Shown: positions 24,057 through 31,876 of the stretch, in pieces
How the letters are laid out: every line of letters begins with the position of its first letter
How positions within the stretch are numbered: position 1 is the stretch's first letter
NCBI GenBank assembly: GCA_030696345.1
Contig: JAUYSK010000027.1
Span: forward strand, 186,001-250,000
Direction: 5' to 3'
Source: Azonexus sp.
Lineage (GTDB): Bacteria > Pseudomonadota > Gammaproteobacteria > Burkholderiales > Rhodocyclaceae
Length of the DNA: 64,000 nt
The notes under the pieces: model-generated
Databases searched by the model: none
Seen by the model: the letters and a program-made list of their open reading frames with translations, nothing else
What the model was told of the DNA's origin: nothing
Program-made: the position numbers and the translations under genes

Positions 24057-25235
24057 ATGACTTTCGGAAACCAGCCCCGGCGCCAAGCCCTCTCGATGAT
24101 CTTTGCTGCCACCGCGCTGAGCTCCGCGCTATTGGCCGGCTGTTCGGACAGCAAACCGGCCGCACCACCGGCCATGGGCGCCATGCCGGTCACCGTGCTG
24201 GAGGTTCAGCCACAGCGCGTGCCCTCCTCCGTCGAAGTCATGGCACAGACCGAAGGTGCTCGTGAAACCGAAGTGCGTGCCCGTGTTGCCGGCATTCTGG
24301 TCAAGCGGCTTTATCAGGAAGGCGAGACGGTCAAGGCCGGGCAACCGCTGTTCCAGATCGACCGCTCAACCTACGAAATTGCTTTGGCCGATGCCAAGGC
24401 CAAGGCCGAACAAGCCAGCCGCGAGATGAACCGCCTGAAAGGTCTGATCGAAGCCAAGGCCATCAGCCAGAAGGAATACGACGACGCCTCCTCAGGCAAC
24501 ACCATCGCCCAGACAGCGCTGCGCCAGGCCGAACTGAACCTGTCGTGGACCACCGTTACCGCACCGGTCGCCGGCACTACCGGTCGCGCCGCGAAATCGG
24601 AAGGCAACCTGATCACCGCCGGAGCCGACAGCCTGCTCACCTCGATTTACCAGAGCAACCCGATCTGGGTGCGCTTCAGTCTGGGCGACAGCGATCTGTC
24701 CAAGCTGGCCGGTGGCCGCGTCACCAACAGCAACGTCAGCGGCGTTGAACTGATTCTGGCCAACGGCACGGTCTACCCCAAGGCCGGCAAACTCAACTTC
24801 CTGGCCAGCAACATTGACACGACGCTCGGCACCCAGCAATTGCGCGCCGAATTCGACAATGCCGACAACCAGTTGCTGCCCGGCCAGTTCGTCCGCATTC
24901 GCCTGCTCACCGGCGTGCGCGACGGCGTTTTCCTGGTGCCGCAGGCTGCGGTCATCCAGACTGAACAGGGGCCGATTGTCATGCTCGCAGGCGAAGGCGA
25001 CAAGGTTGCGCCACGTCCGGTGCAGGCCGGCGAATGGCGTGGCAAGGACTGGGTCATCCTCGGCGGCCTGAAAGCTGGCGACAAGGTCATCATCGACAAC
25101 CTGATGAAGCTGCGCCCCGGCGCCCCAGTCGCGCCGCATGGCCCGGGTGAAAAGCCGGGCGCCCCGGCGCCGGCCAAGGAGGCTGCACCGGCTCCTGCCA
25201 AGGAAGCCGCACCAGCCCCGGCCAAGCAGGGTTAA
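24057..25235 (+). CDS. RND efflux periplasmic adaptor (AcrA/MexA type)
   Basis: 392 residues with a type II signal peptide ending LLAGC, so the protein is lipid-anchored in the inner membrane. The order is beta-barrel strand, lipoyl half (RVAGILVKRLYQEGETVKAGQPLFQID), helical hairpin, second lipoyl half (LSWTTVTAPVAGTTGRAA) and barrel/membrane-proximal domain (LLPGQFVRIRLLTGV). It links the inner-membrane pump to the outer-membrane channel. The C-terminus carries three near-perfect APAPAKEA repeats, an Ala/Pro/Lys linker not needed in typical adaptors. First gene of the operon; 9 bases before the pump gene. Confidence 0.94.
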   Translation: MTFGNQPRRQALSMIFAATALSSALLAGCSDSKPAAPPAMGAMPVTVLEVQPQRVPSSVEVMAQTEGARETEVRARVAGILVKRLYQEGETVKAGQPLFQIDRSTYEIALADAKAKAEQASREMNRLKGLIEAKAISQKEYDDASSGNTIAQTALRQAELNLSWTTVTAPVAGTTGRAAKSEGNLITAGADSLLTSIYQSNPIWVRFSLGDSDLSKLAGGRVTNSNVSGVELILANGTVYPKAGKLNFLASNIDTTLGTQQLRAEFDNADNQLLPGQFVRIRLLTGVRDGVFLVPQAAVIQTEQGPIVMLAGEGDKVAPRPVQAGEWRGKDWVILGGLKAGDKVIIDNLMKLRPGAPVAPHGPGEKPGAPAPAKEAAPAPAKEAAPAPAKQG

Positions 25236-25244
25236 GGAAGAGCC

Positions 25245-28200
25245 ATGTCCAAATTCTTCATCAACCGGCCGATTTTCGCGTCGGTCATCTCGATCATCAT
25301 CATTCTTGCCGGGCTGGTCGCCTCGCAGGTCTTGCCCATCGCGCAATACCCGCAGATTGCCCCGCCGACCGTACTGATTACCGCCACCTATCCCGGCGCT
25401 TCGGCCGAGACGCTGGCCAAGACAGTGGCTGCCCCGATCGAGGAGCAGTTGAACGGCGTCGAGAATCTGCTCTATTTCACCTCCTCGGCCTCGGCCAATG
25501 GCTCGCTGACCATCACGGCGACCTTCGAGGTCGGTACCAATGTCGATGCCGCTTCGGTCAACGTCAATAACCGCGTCAAGGCCGCCGAACCCCGCCTGCC
25601 GGAAGAAGTGCGGCGCAATGGCGTGATCGTCCAGAAACGCTCGAATGACATCCTGAAGGTCATCGCACTGGAATCAGGCGAAGGCCTTTTCAACACGCTA
25701 TTTCTCTCGAATTACGCCAGCCTGAACATCGTCGACGAGTTGAAACGGGTCAAAGGCGTTGGCGACGTGATCATTTTCGGCGCCCAGGACTATTCGATGC
25801 GTATCTGGCTGAAGCCGGACCGCATGGCCCAGCTTGGCCTGACCACCAGCGATGTCGCTGCCGCGATTCGCGCCCAGAACGCCCAGAATGCTGCCGGCAA
25901 AATCGGTCAGGAACCAGCACCCAGCGACCAGGTTCTGGCTTATACAGTCACTGCCAAGGGACGACTGCTGACACCGGAACAGTTCGGCAACATCCTGATC
26001 CGCGCCAGCGGCCCGAGTGGCGCGCTCTATCTCAAGGACATTGCCCGGATTGAGCTGGGCGCCTACAGCTACGACCAGAGCGTCAAGGTTGATGGCCAGC
26101 CGACCATCGGCATGGGCGTCTTCCTGCAGACCGGCGCCAACGCGCTGGAGGTGGCCGAGCGGGTCGAAACCCGGATGCAGGAGCTGAAACAAAAATTCCC
26201 GGAAGGCATGTCCTACATCACGCCTTTCGATACCACCCGTTTCGTTTCGGCCTCGATCAATGAAGTGGTCAAGACGCTGATCGAAGCCATGATCCTCGTC
26301 CTGGCGGTGGTTTATCTTTTCCTGCAAAGCTGGCGGGCGACGCTGATCCCGATGGTCGCCGTGCCGATCTCGCTGATCGGCACCTTTGCCGGCCTCTGGT
26401 TGTTCGGCTTCTCGATCAATACGCTGACGCTGTTCGGCATGGTGCTGGCGATCGGTATCGTTGTCGATGACGCTATCGTCGTACTGGAAAACGTCGAACG
26501 CCTGATGGCTGAAGAGAAGCTGTCGCCGCGCGATGCCGCGATCAAGGCGATGCAGCAGGTCCAAGGGGCACTGGTCGCCATCGTGCTGGTACTCTGTGCC
26601 GTGTTCATTCCGGTAGCCTTCCTCGGCGGTATCGCCGGGCAGCTCTACAAGCAGTTCGCCGTTACCGTCGCCGTGGCCGTCGTGCTTTCCGGCGTTGTCG
26701 CGCTGACCCTGACGCCGGCGCTGTGTGCCTTGCTGTTGAAGGCCCAACATACCGAGCACAAGCTGTTTGCACCGTTCAACCGGCTGTTCGAGCGTTTCAC
26801 CCGCTCCTACACGGCCACAGTCGGGCTGACCCTGAAGCACGGCATCATTGGCGGCATCATTTTTGCGCTGGTCATCGTCGTAACGATTGTCTTTTTCCGC
26901 ATCATTCCCGGCAGCTTCGTGCCGTCAGAAGACCAGGGCTACCTGATTTCTGCACTGATGCTGCCGGATGGCGCGACCCTGAAGCGCACCGAGCAGACGG
27001 GCGAGAACATCCGCAAGATGATCGGCAGCGACCCGGCTGTCCGGCACACCTTCGTCGTGTCCGGCTTTGACCTGATTGGCGGCGGCAACAAGCCCAACGC
27101 CGGCACCATCTTCATTCCGCTCAAGGACTGGAGCGAGCGCGACGCCAAGGCGCAGGATCTGGCCGGCAAGTTCATGGGCATAGGCATGATGCAGCCGGAT
27201 GGCATGGCGCTGGTCTTCAACCCGCCCCCGATCATGGGACTGGGTTCGGCCGGCGGATTCGAGGTGTACCTGCAGAACCGCGTCGATGGCGATACCCGCA
27301 AGCTCAACGAAGTCAGCCAGACTTTCATCGCCGAATTGCAGAAGCGTCCCGAGTTCACGCGCATCTCCACCTTCTTCCGGCCAACCGTGCCGCAACTCTT
27401 TGTCGAGGTCGATGAGCCGAAGGTCATCGCCCTCGGCATCCCGCTGACCAGCGTCTATGAGGCCCTGCAAAGCACAATGGGTGCGCTTTACGTCAATGAC
27501 TTCAACAAGGCCGGTCGGGTGTACCGCGTCCAGTTGCAGGCCGAGGCCAGTTACCGGATGAAGCCGGAAGATCTCGGCAAGATCCACGTGCGGAGCGCGA
27601 CTACCCAGGCAATGATTCCGCTGTCGGCAATCAGTACGGTCAAGAACATCGTTGGCCCGGAACAGGTCGAGCGCTTCAACGGCTTCGTCGCCGCCAAGAT
27701 CATGGGCGACAGCAAGCCGGGCGTCAGCTCGGGCGACGCCATCAAGATCGTTGAAGAAGTCGCCGCCGCCAACCTGCCCAGCGGTTACGAAATCGCCTGG
27801 ACCGGCCAGGCCTTCCAGGAAAAGCGCAGTTCCGGCTCCTCGATCTACGCCTTCGGCTTCGCCATCATCATGGTTTTCCTGATCCTCGCCGCCCAATACG
27901 AGAAGTGGTCTCTGCCGCTGGCTGTCGTCATGGCCGTGCCTTTTGCGCTGATGGGTGCGCTGACCGCAATCTGGCTGCGCGGCATGCCGAACGACATCTA
28001 CTTCCAGATCGGCCTCGTCGTGCTGATCGGGCTGGCGTCGAAGAACGCCATCCTGATCGTCGAATTCGCCGCCCAGAAGGTTGCCGAAGGCATGGACGTT
28101 GTCGACGCGGCGATGGAGGCGGCCCGTCTGCGGCTGCGCCCCATCGTCATGACCTCGCTCGCGTTCGTGCTCGGCGTCTTCCCGCTGGTCAAGGCCAGCG

Positions 28201-28376
28201 GCGCCGGTGCGGCGGCGCGCCAGTCGATGGGCACCGGCGTTTTTGCCGGCATGATCGCGGCGACTTTCATCGCCACCATATTCATCCCGCTCTTCTTCAT
28301 GTGGCTGGAGCGCGGCAAGAAGAAGGAGCCGGCTGGCGGCCTTGAGGCCGAGACGGAGGAAAACAATCATGCGTAA
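25245..28376 (+). CDS. RND multidrug efflux transporter, HAE1 family (AcrB/MexB type)
   Basis: 1043 residues with twelve membrane helices and the two large periplasmic loops of the family. The start SKFFINRPIFASVISIIII and the proton-relay helix 4 segment LAIGIVVDDAIVVLENVERL (Asp-Asp pair) are clear. The helix 10 Lys in GLASKNAILIVEFAAQ is also present. It uses the proton gradient to expel drugs or other amphiphiles from the periplasm and membrane as a trimer. The 3' end overlaps the outer-membrane factor gene by 8 bases. Confidence 0.96.
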   Translation: MSKFFINRPIFASVISIIIILAGLVASQVLPIAQYPQIAPPTVLITATYPGASAETLAKTVAAPIEEQLNGVENLLYFTSSASANGSLTITATFEVGTNVDAASVNVNNRVKAAEPRLPEEVRRNGVIVQKRSNDILKVIALESGEGLFNTLFLSNYASLNIVDELKRVKGVGDVIIFGAQDYSMRIWLKPDRMAQLGLTTSDVAAAIRAQNAQNAAGKIGQEPAPSDQVLAYTVTAKGRLLTPEQFGNILIRASGPSGALYLKDIARIELGAYSYDQSVKVDGQPTIGMGVFLQTGANALEVAERVETRMQELKQKFPEGMSYITPFDTTRFVSASINEVVKTLIEAMILVLAVVYLFLQSWRATLIPMVAVPISLIGTFAGLWLFGFSINTLTLFGMVLAIGIVVDDAIVVLENVERLMAEEKLSPRDAAIKAMQQVQGALVAIVLVLCAVFIPVAFLGGIAGQLYKQFAVTVAVAVVLSGVVALTLTPALCALLLKAQHTEHKLFAPFNRLFERFTRSYTATVGLTLKHGIIGGIIFALVIVVTIVFFRIIPGSFVPSEDQGYLISALMLPDGATLKRTEQTGENIRKMIGSDPAVRHTFVVSGFDLIGGGNKPNAGTIFIPLKDWSERDAKAQDLAGKFMGIGMMQPDGMALVFNPPPIMGLGSAGGFEVYLQNRVDGDTRKLNEVSQTFIAELQKRPEFTRISTFFRPTVPQLFVEVDEPKVIALGIPLTSVYEALQSTMGALYVNDFNKAGRVYRVQLQAEASYRMKPEDLGKIHVRSATTQAMIPLSAISTVKNIVGPEQVERFNGFVAAKIMGDSKPGVSSGDAIKIVEEVAAANLPSGYEIAWTGQAFQEKRSSGSSIYAFGFAIIMVFLILAAQYEKWSLPLAVVMAVPFALMGALTAIWLRGMPNDIYFQIGLVVLIGLASKNAILIVEFAAQKVAEGMDVVDAAMEAARLRLRPIVMTSLAFVLGVFPLVKASGAGAAARQSMGTGVFAGMIAATFIATIFIPLFFMWLERGKKKEPAGGLEAETEENNHA

Positions 28377-29802
28377 CCAGTCTTCCACCCGCCCCGGAAT
28401 TCGCATTGCTACGGCGTTGACCGCAGCACTCATACTTTCTGGCTGCACCATCGGCCCCGACTATTTGCGCCCGAGCAGCTGGCTACCCGGCGCCTATAGC
28501 GAAGCTGCGCCGCTTCAGGCAAGTGCTGCGGTGGACGACCGCTGGTGGTCACTTTTCGAGGACGCGACGCTTAACGACCTGGTCGATCAGGCGCTGAAGA
28601 GCAACGCCGACATCCGCACCGCCGTCGCCCGCGTCGAGCAGGCCAACGCCGTTGCCCGCGAGGCAGGGGCCGCCTTTTTCCCGGAAATCAATGCTCAGGC
28701 CGGCGGCAGCAACAGCAAGCTGAGTACCAAGACGGCCACCTGGTCGCAGGCTTCACCGAACATCCTGCACGCTCGCAGCGCCGCCCTGACCACCTCCTAC
28801 GAGCTGGATATCTGGGGCCGCATCCGCCGCAGCAATGAAGCGGCACGGGCCGGCCTGCTAGCCAGCCAATATTCGCGCGATGCCGTCCGCCTCACCGTCG
28901 CCGGGCTGATCAGCGCAAATTACCTGACCTTGCGCGCCACCGATGCCCAATTGGCGATCAATGCCGAGTCAGTGCGCAGCCGCGAGGAAAGCCTCAAGCT
29001 GGTCAGGACCCGCGTCGATGCCGGGCTGGTTTCGCCGCTCGATCTCTACCAGGCCGAAACCGCCCTCGCCACGTTGCAGGCGCAGCAAGCCGAATGGCGT
29101 CGCCTGCGAGCCCTGGCCGAACATCAACTGGCCCTGCTCACCGGCAATCCGGAACTGAAGATCGCCGCTGGCGACCTGCGCCAATTGCCATTGCCACCAA
29201 CGCCACCGGCCGGATTGCCGGCTGATCTGGTCGAAGCCCGGCCCGATGTGCGGGAAGCCGAACAGAAACTGGTCGCCGCCAATGCCGGCATCGGCATTGC
29301 CAAGGCCGGCTACTACCCGAAGTTTTCGCTGACCGGCAGCCTCGGCAGTGAGAGCAAGACGCTCTCCGACCTCTTCAGCGCCGGCGCCAACACCTGGTCG
29401 CTCGGCCTCGGCTTGTTCATGCCCATCCTCGATTTTGGCCGCACCTCGGCCCGTGTCGATCAGGCCAAGGCAGTCAACGAACAGTCGCTGATCGCTTGGC
29501 AGAACACCTTGCAGACCGCCTACAAGGAAGTCCGCGACGCTCTGGTCAGTCTGCGCGAACACGGTGAAGCCGAAAAGGCACAGAACATCCGGGTCGATAG
29601 TTCAAGGAAGGCGCTGGATGTCGCCAACCTGCGCTACCAGGCCGGCTATTCCGGCTATCTGGATGTGCTTGACGCCCAACGCAGCAACAACGAAGCCCAA
29701 ATCGCCATGATCCTCACCCGGCAGGCCAGACTGGGTTCTGCGGTCAACCTGTTCCGCGCCATCGGTGGCGGCTGGAAGGATGAAACGAAGAAGGAAGGCT
29801 GA
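28369..29802 (+). CDS. RND efflux outer-membrane factor (OprM/NodT family lipoprotein)
   Basis: 477 residues starting with a lipoprotein signal peptide ending ILSGC and then TIGPDYLRPS, typical of OprM/AdeK-like factors. Two outer-membrane efflux (OEP) repeats follow; YELDIWGRIRRSNEAARAG, SPLDLYQAETALA, ARPDVREAEQKLVAANAGIGIAKAGYYPKFSLTG and AGYSGYLDVLDAQRS are visible. As a trimer it forms the channel through the outer membrane. The start at 28369 overlaps the pump gene. The signal-peptide codons 13-17 contain a reverse copy of the dispersed repeat. Confidence 0.94.
   Translation: MRNQSSTRPGIRIATALTAALILSGCTIGPDYLRPSSWLPGAYSEAAPLQASAAVDDRWWSLFEDATLNDLVDQALKSNADIRTAVARVEQANAVAREAGAAFFPEINAQAGGSNSKLSTKTATWSQASPNILHARSAALTTSYELDIWGRIRRSNEAARAGLLASQYSRDAVRLTVAGLISANYLTLRATDAQLAINAESVRSREESLKLVRTRVDAGLVSPLDLYQAETALATLQAQQAEWRRLRALAEHQLALLTGNPELKIAAGDLRQLPLPPTPPAGLPADLVEARPDVREAEQKLVAANAGIGIAKAGYYPKFSLTGSLGSESKTLSDLFSAGANTWSLGLGLFMPILDFGRTSARVDQAKAVNEQSLIAWQNTLQTAYKEVRDALVSLREHGEAEKAQNIRVDSSRKALDVANLRYQAGYSGYLDVLDAQRSNNEAQIAMILTRQARLGSAVNLFRAIGGGWKDETKKEG
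28396..28428 (-). repeat. dispersed uptake-signal-like repeat, copy 4 (in efflux factor signal peptide)
   Basis: Reverse-strand TGCTGCGGTCAAC at 28416-28428. The first A/T run is absent and only GAATTC remains at the second position. The site encodes LTAA in the signal peptide. Confidence 0.6.
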
Positions 29803-29847
29803 GGAAACGCCGCCCGAATCGATTTATTGAAACTTGACTTCAAACAA

Positions 29848-29869
29848 CCAGTCTATACACTGGTCTATA
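29848..29869 (+). promoter_or_regulatory. putative operator of the toxin-antitoxin operon
   Basis: The inverted repeat CCAGT-N6-ACTGG (29848-29863) overlaps two direct copies of GTCTATA (29851 and 29863, 12 bases apart), 21-42 bases before the antitoxin start. Antitoxins of this type usually bind such repeats to autoregulate; the assignment is inference. Confidence 0.55.
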
Positions 29870-29889
29870 GGAGTCAAAGGGAGCGGATA

Positions 29890-30135
29890 GTGAACATCGA
29901 AGTTGGATCATACGAAGCCAAGACGAAGCTGCCTGAGTTGCTGCGTGGCATCCAGGCAGGCAATCGTTACACCATCACCCTGCGGGGCGAGGCCGTGGCA
30001 GATCTTGTGCCAGTGGAGAACCCCAAGCACTCGGATGCTATCGCAGCCGTCGAAGAAATGCTGTCATTCATGCAGGCTCGCAAGCCGGCGGGTAGTATCG
30101 ATCTCAAGGCGCTTATCAACGAAGGCCGGGCATGA
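29890..30135 (+). CDS. Phd/YefM-type antitoxin
   Basis: 81 residues starting at the GTG at 29890, with a GGGAGCGG ribosome site upstream. The N-terminal part (NIEVGSYEAKTKLPELLRGI and YTITLRGEAVADLVPV) is the Phd/YefM DNA-binding fold. The C-terminal tail (EEMLSFMQARKP...IDLKALINEGRA) is the flexible arm that would bind and block the toxin. Its stop overlaps the toxin start by 4 bases (ATGA). It should bind the repeats just upstream and repress the operon, with toxin as co-repressor. Confidence 0.9.
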   Translation: MNIEVGSYEAKTKLPELLRGIQAGNRYTITLRGEAVADLVPVENPKHSDAIAAVEEMLSFMQARKPAGSIDLKALINEGRA

Positions 30136-30557
30136 GTTTCGTTCTGGATGCCTCGGTAGCGCTGCTCTGGCTTGTGCCCGAAAGCAATCCGGCAGGCGTG
30201 GATTATGCAGGGGTGGTTCTGAAGTCACTCAAAGAATCGCAGGTCATTGCACCGTCGCTATTGGCACTGGAAGTAGCTAACGTGGTTGCCAAGCTTGAGG
30301 CAAAGGGAATCGTTACAGAAGCAGACTCGCAACGCTTCATTAGTCTCCTTGGTCGGCTCAATATCGTGACTGATCAAGCCACAGCAGCACACGCCCTGGG
30401 AGACACCCTGAACCTTGCCCGGCGCTACAAGTTGTCAGCTTACGATGCTGCTTATTTGGAACTAGCGCTGCGCGCCGGTCTACCGCTGGCAACACTTGAT
30501 GCGAATCTGGCGAAAGCAGCCACAACGGCAGGCGTTCCGATCTTCAGCACGCACTGA
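30132..30557 (+). CDS. vapC: PIN-domain toxin, VapC family
   Basis: 141 residues, a single PIN domain. Acidic metal-binding residues are visible: Asp in FVLDASVALLWL, Glu in LALEVANVV, Asp in SAYDAAYLELAL and Asp in LATLDANLAKAA. VapC toxins are Mg-dependent RNases that often cut initiator tRNA or rRNA; this protein's target is not known. It is paired with and translationally coupled to the Phd-type antitoxin. Confidence 0.92.
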   Translation: MSFVLDASVALLWLVPESNPAGVDYAGVVLKSLKESQVIAPSLLALEVANVVAKLEAKGIVTEADSQRFISLLGRLNIVTDQATAAHALGDTLNLARRYKLSAYDAAYLELALRAGLPLATLDANLAKAATTAGVPIFSTH

Positions 30558-30718
30558 CACGGCGCTGCATGGTTTCCAACGAGCGGCAGTTCCAGAACAG
30601 TCCCTTGCCGAAGGGTGAAGACAACGAATTGATCAGTGCGTCCCTGAGCTTGCTTTAAAATGCGCGTTTAGGCAGCAGCTGGCTTGATGGGGCAATCAGC
30701 CATGACCATCAGACTGAC

Positions 30719-30751
30719 TGCTGCGGTCAACCGCATTTTTTGGCAAAAACC
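30719..30751 (+). repeat. dispersed uptake-signal-like repeat, copy 5
   Basis: Exact 13-mer TGCTGCGGTCAAC at 30719-30731 followed by TTTTTT at 30736-30741 and AAAAA at 30745-30749. It fills the leader directly before the yeeE-type start codon. Confidence 0.8.
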
Positions 30752-31861
30752 ATGGACTTGAACAGCCTGATCGAATTGCTCGGCGAGAAGACCAGCATTA
30801 CGCTGACTGGCCTGACGATAGGCCTGTTCTTCGGCATCTTTGCCCAGCGCTCGCGCTTCTGCCTGCGTTCAGCCGTGGTTGAATTCTGGAATCGCCAGGG
30901 CACCACCAAGCTGGCTGTCTGGCTTTTTGCCTTCTCAGCGGCGATGATCGCGACGCAATTATTCATCACGCTGGGCTGGCTGGATGTCGCCCAGGCCCGC
31001 CAGCTTTCTGCCACCGGCAGCCTTTCCGGCGCCCTGCTCGGCGGCCTGCTGTTCGGCATCGGCATGATCCTCGCCCGCGGCTGCTCCAGCCGGATGCTGG
31101 TGCTCGCGGCCAACGGCAATCTTCGTGCCCTGCTCACCGGACTCATCTTCGCCGTTGCCGCCCAGGCCTCGCTGAGCGGCGTCCTGTCGCCGGTGCGGAC
31201 CTGGCTTTCCAGCTTGTGGACCATCGAAGGTGGCGCCTCGCGCGACCTGCTCGCCACCTTTCATCTCGGCCACCTCGGTGGCGTCGTCTTTGGTCTGATC
31301 TGGCTGGGCGCCGCCCTCCATTTCGCCCGCCGCGCCAACTTGAGCCTGCGCGAGCAACTCGGCGGCAGCGGCGTCGGCCTGACCATCGCGCTGGCCTGGC
31401 TGCTGACCTACCAGATCGGCACCCAGTCGTTTGAGATCATCCCGGTCCAGAGTCTCAGCTTCACCGGCCCGTCGGCCGACACGCTGATGCTGGTGCTATC
31501 GCCGCCGGGCCAGCCATGGGATTTCAATATTGGCCTTGTTCCCGGCGTCGTTCTCGGCTCCTTCCTTGCAGCGCTGTGGGGACGGGAACTCAAGCTCGAA
31601 GGTTTCAAGGATGGCCTGAGCATGCGGCGCTATATCATCGGCGCCCTCTGCATGGGCTTTGGCGGCATGCTGGCCGGCGGCTGCGCGGTCGGTGCCGGCG
31701 TTTCCGGCGCCTCGGTATTCGCCCTCACCGCCTGGATTTCGCTGATTGGCATGTGGGCTGGCGCCGGTTTGACCAACGCCCTGGTCGATCGCCCTACCCC
31801 TGAGCCTGGCGCGGCAACGACACCCAGCGCCACGGGCGAGCAGCCAGCCACTCAGCCCTGA
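30752..31861 (+). CDS. YeeE/YedE-family transporter, probable thiosulfate uptake
   Basis: 369 residues with about ten membrane helices in two inverted repeats. Conserved Cys-containing motifs of the YeeE/TsuA family are present: RSRFCLRSA, ILARGCSSRML and GGMLAGGCAVGAGVSG. Family members move thiosulfate or related sulfur ions through a chain of cysteines. Here the nearby sox locus gives a reason to take up or exchange thiosulfate. The ATG at 30752 has no clear ribosome site; its leader is occupied by a dispersed repeat copy. The last third of the gene is duplicated as a fragment at 52441-52697. The gene stands apart from the sox cluster by 20 kb. Confidence 0.88.
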   Translation: MDLNSLIELLGEKTSITLTGLTIGLFFGIFAQRSRFCLRSAVVEFWNRQGTTKLAVWLFAFSAAMIATQLFITLGWLDVAQARQLSATGSLSGALLGGLLFGIGMILARGCSSRMLVLAANGNLRALLTGLIFAVAAQASLSGVLSPVRTWLSSLWTIEGGASRDLLATFHLGHLGGVVFGLIWLGAALHFARRANLSLREQLGGSGVGLTIALAWLLTYQIGTQSFEIIPVQSLSFTGPSADTLMLVLSPPGQPWDFNIGLVPGVVLGSFLAALWGRELKLEGFKDGLSMRRYIIGALCMGFGGMLAGGCAVGAGVSGASVFALTAWISLIGMWAGAGLTNALVDRPTPEPGAATTPSATGEQPATQP

Positions 31862-31876
31862 CGCTTACTGCGTCAG
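31858..31876. terminator. inverted repeat at the convergent gene ends
   Basis: CTGACGC-TTACT-GCGTCAG, a perfect 7-bp stem spanning the stop codons of the yeeE-type gene and the convergent kinase gene. It lacks a T run, so bidirectional termination is only a possibility. Confidence 0.45.
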
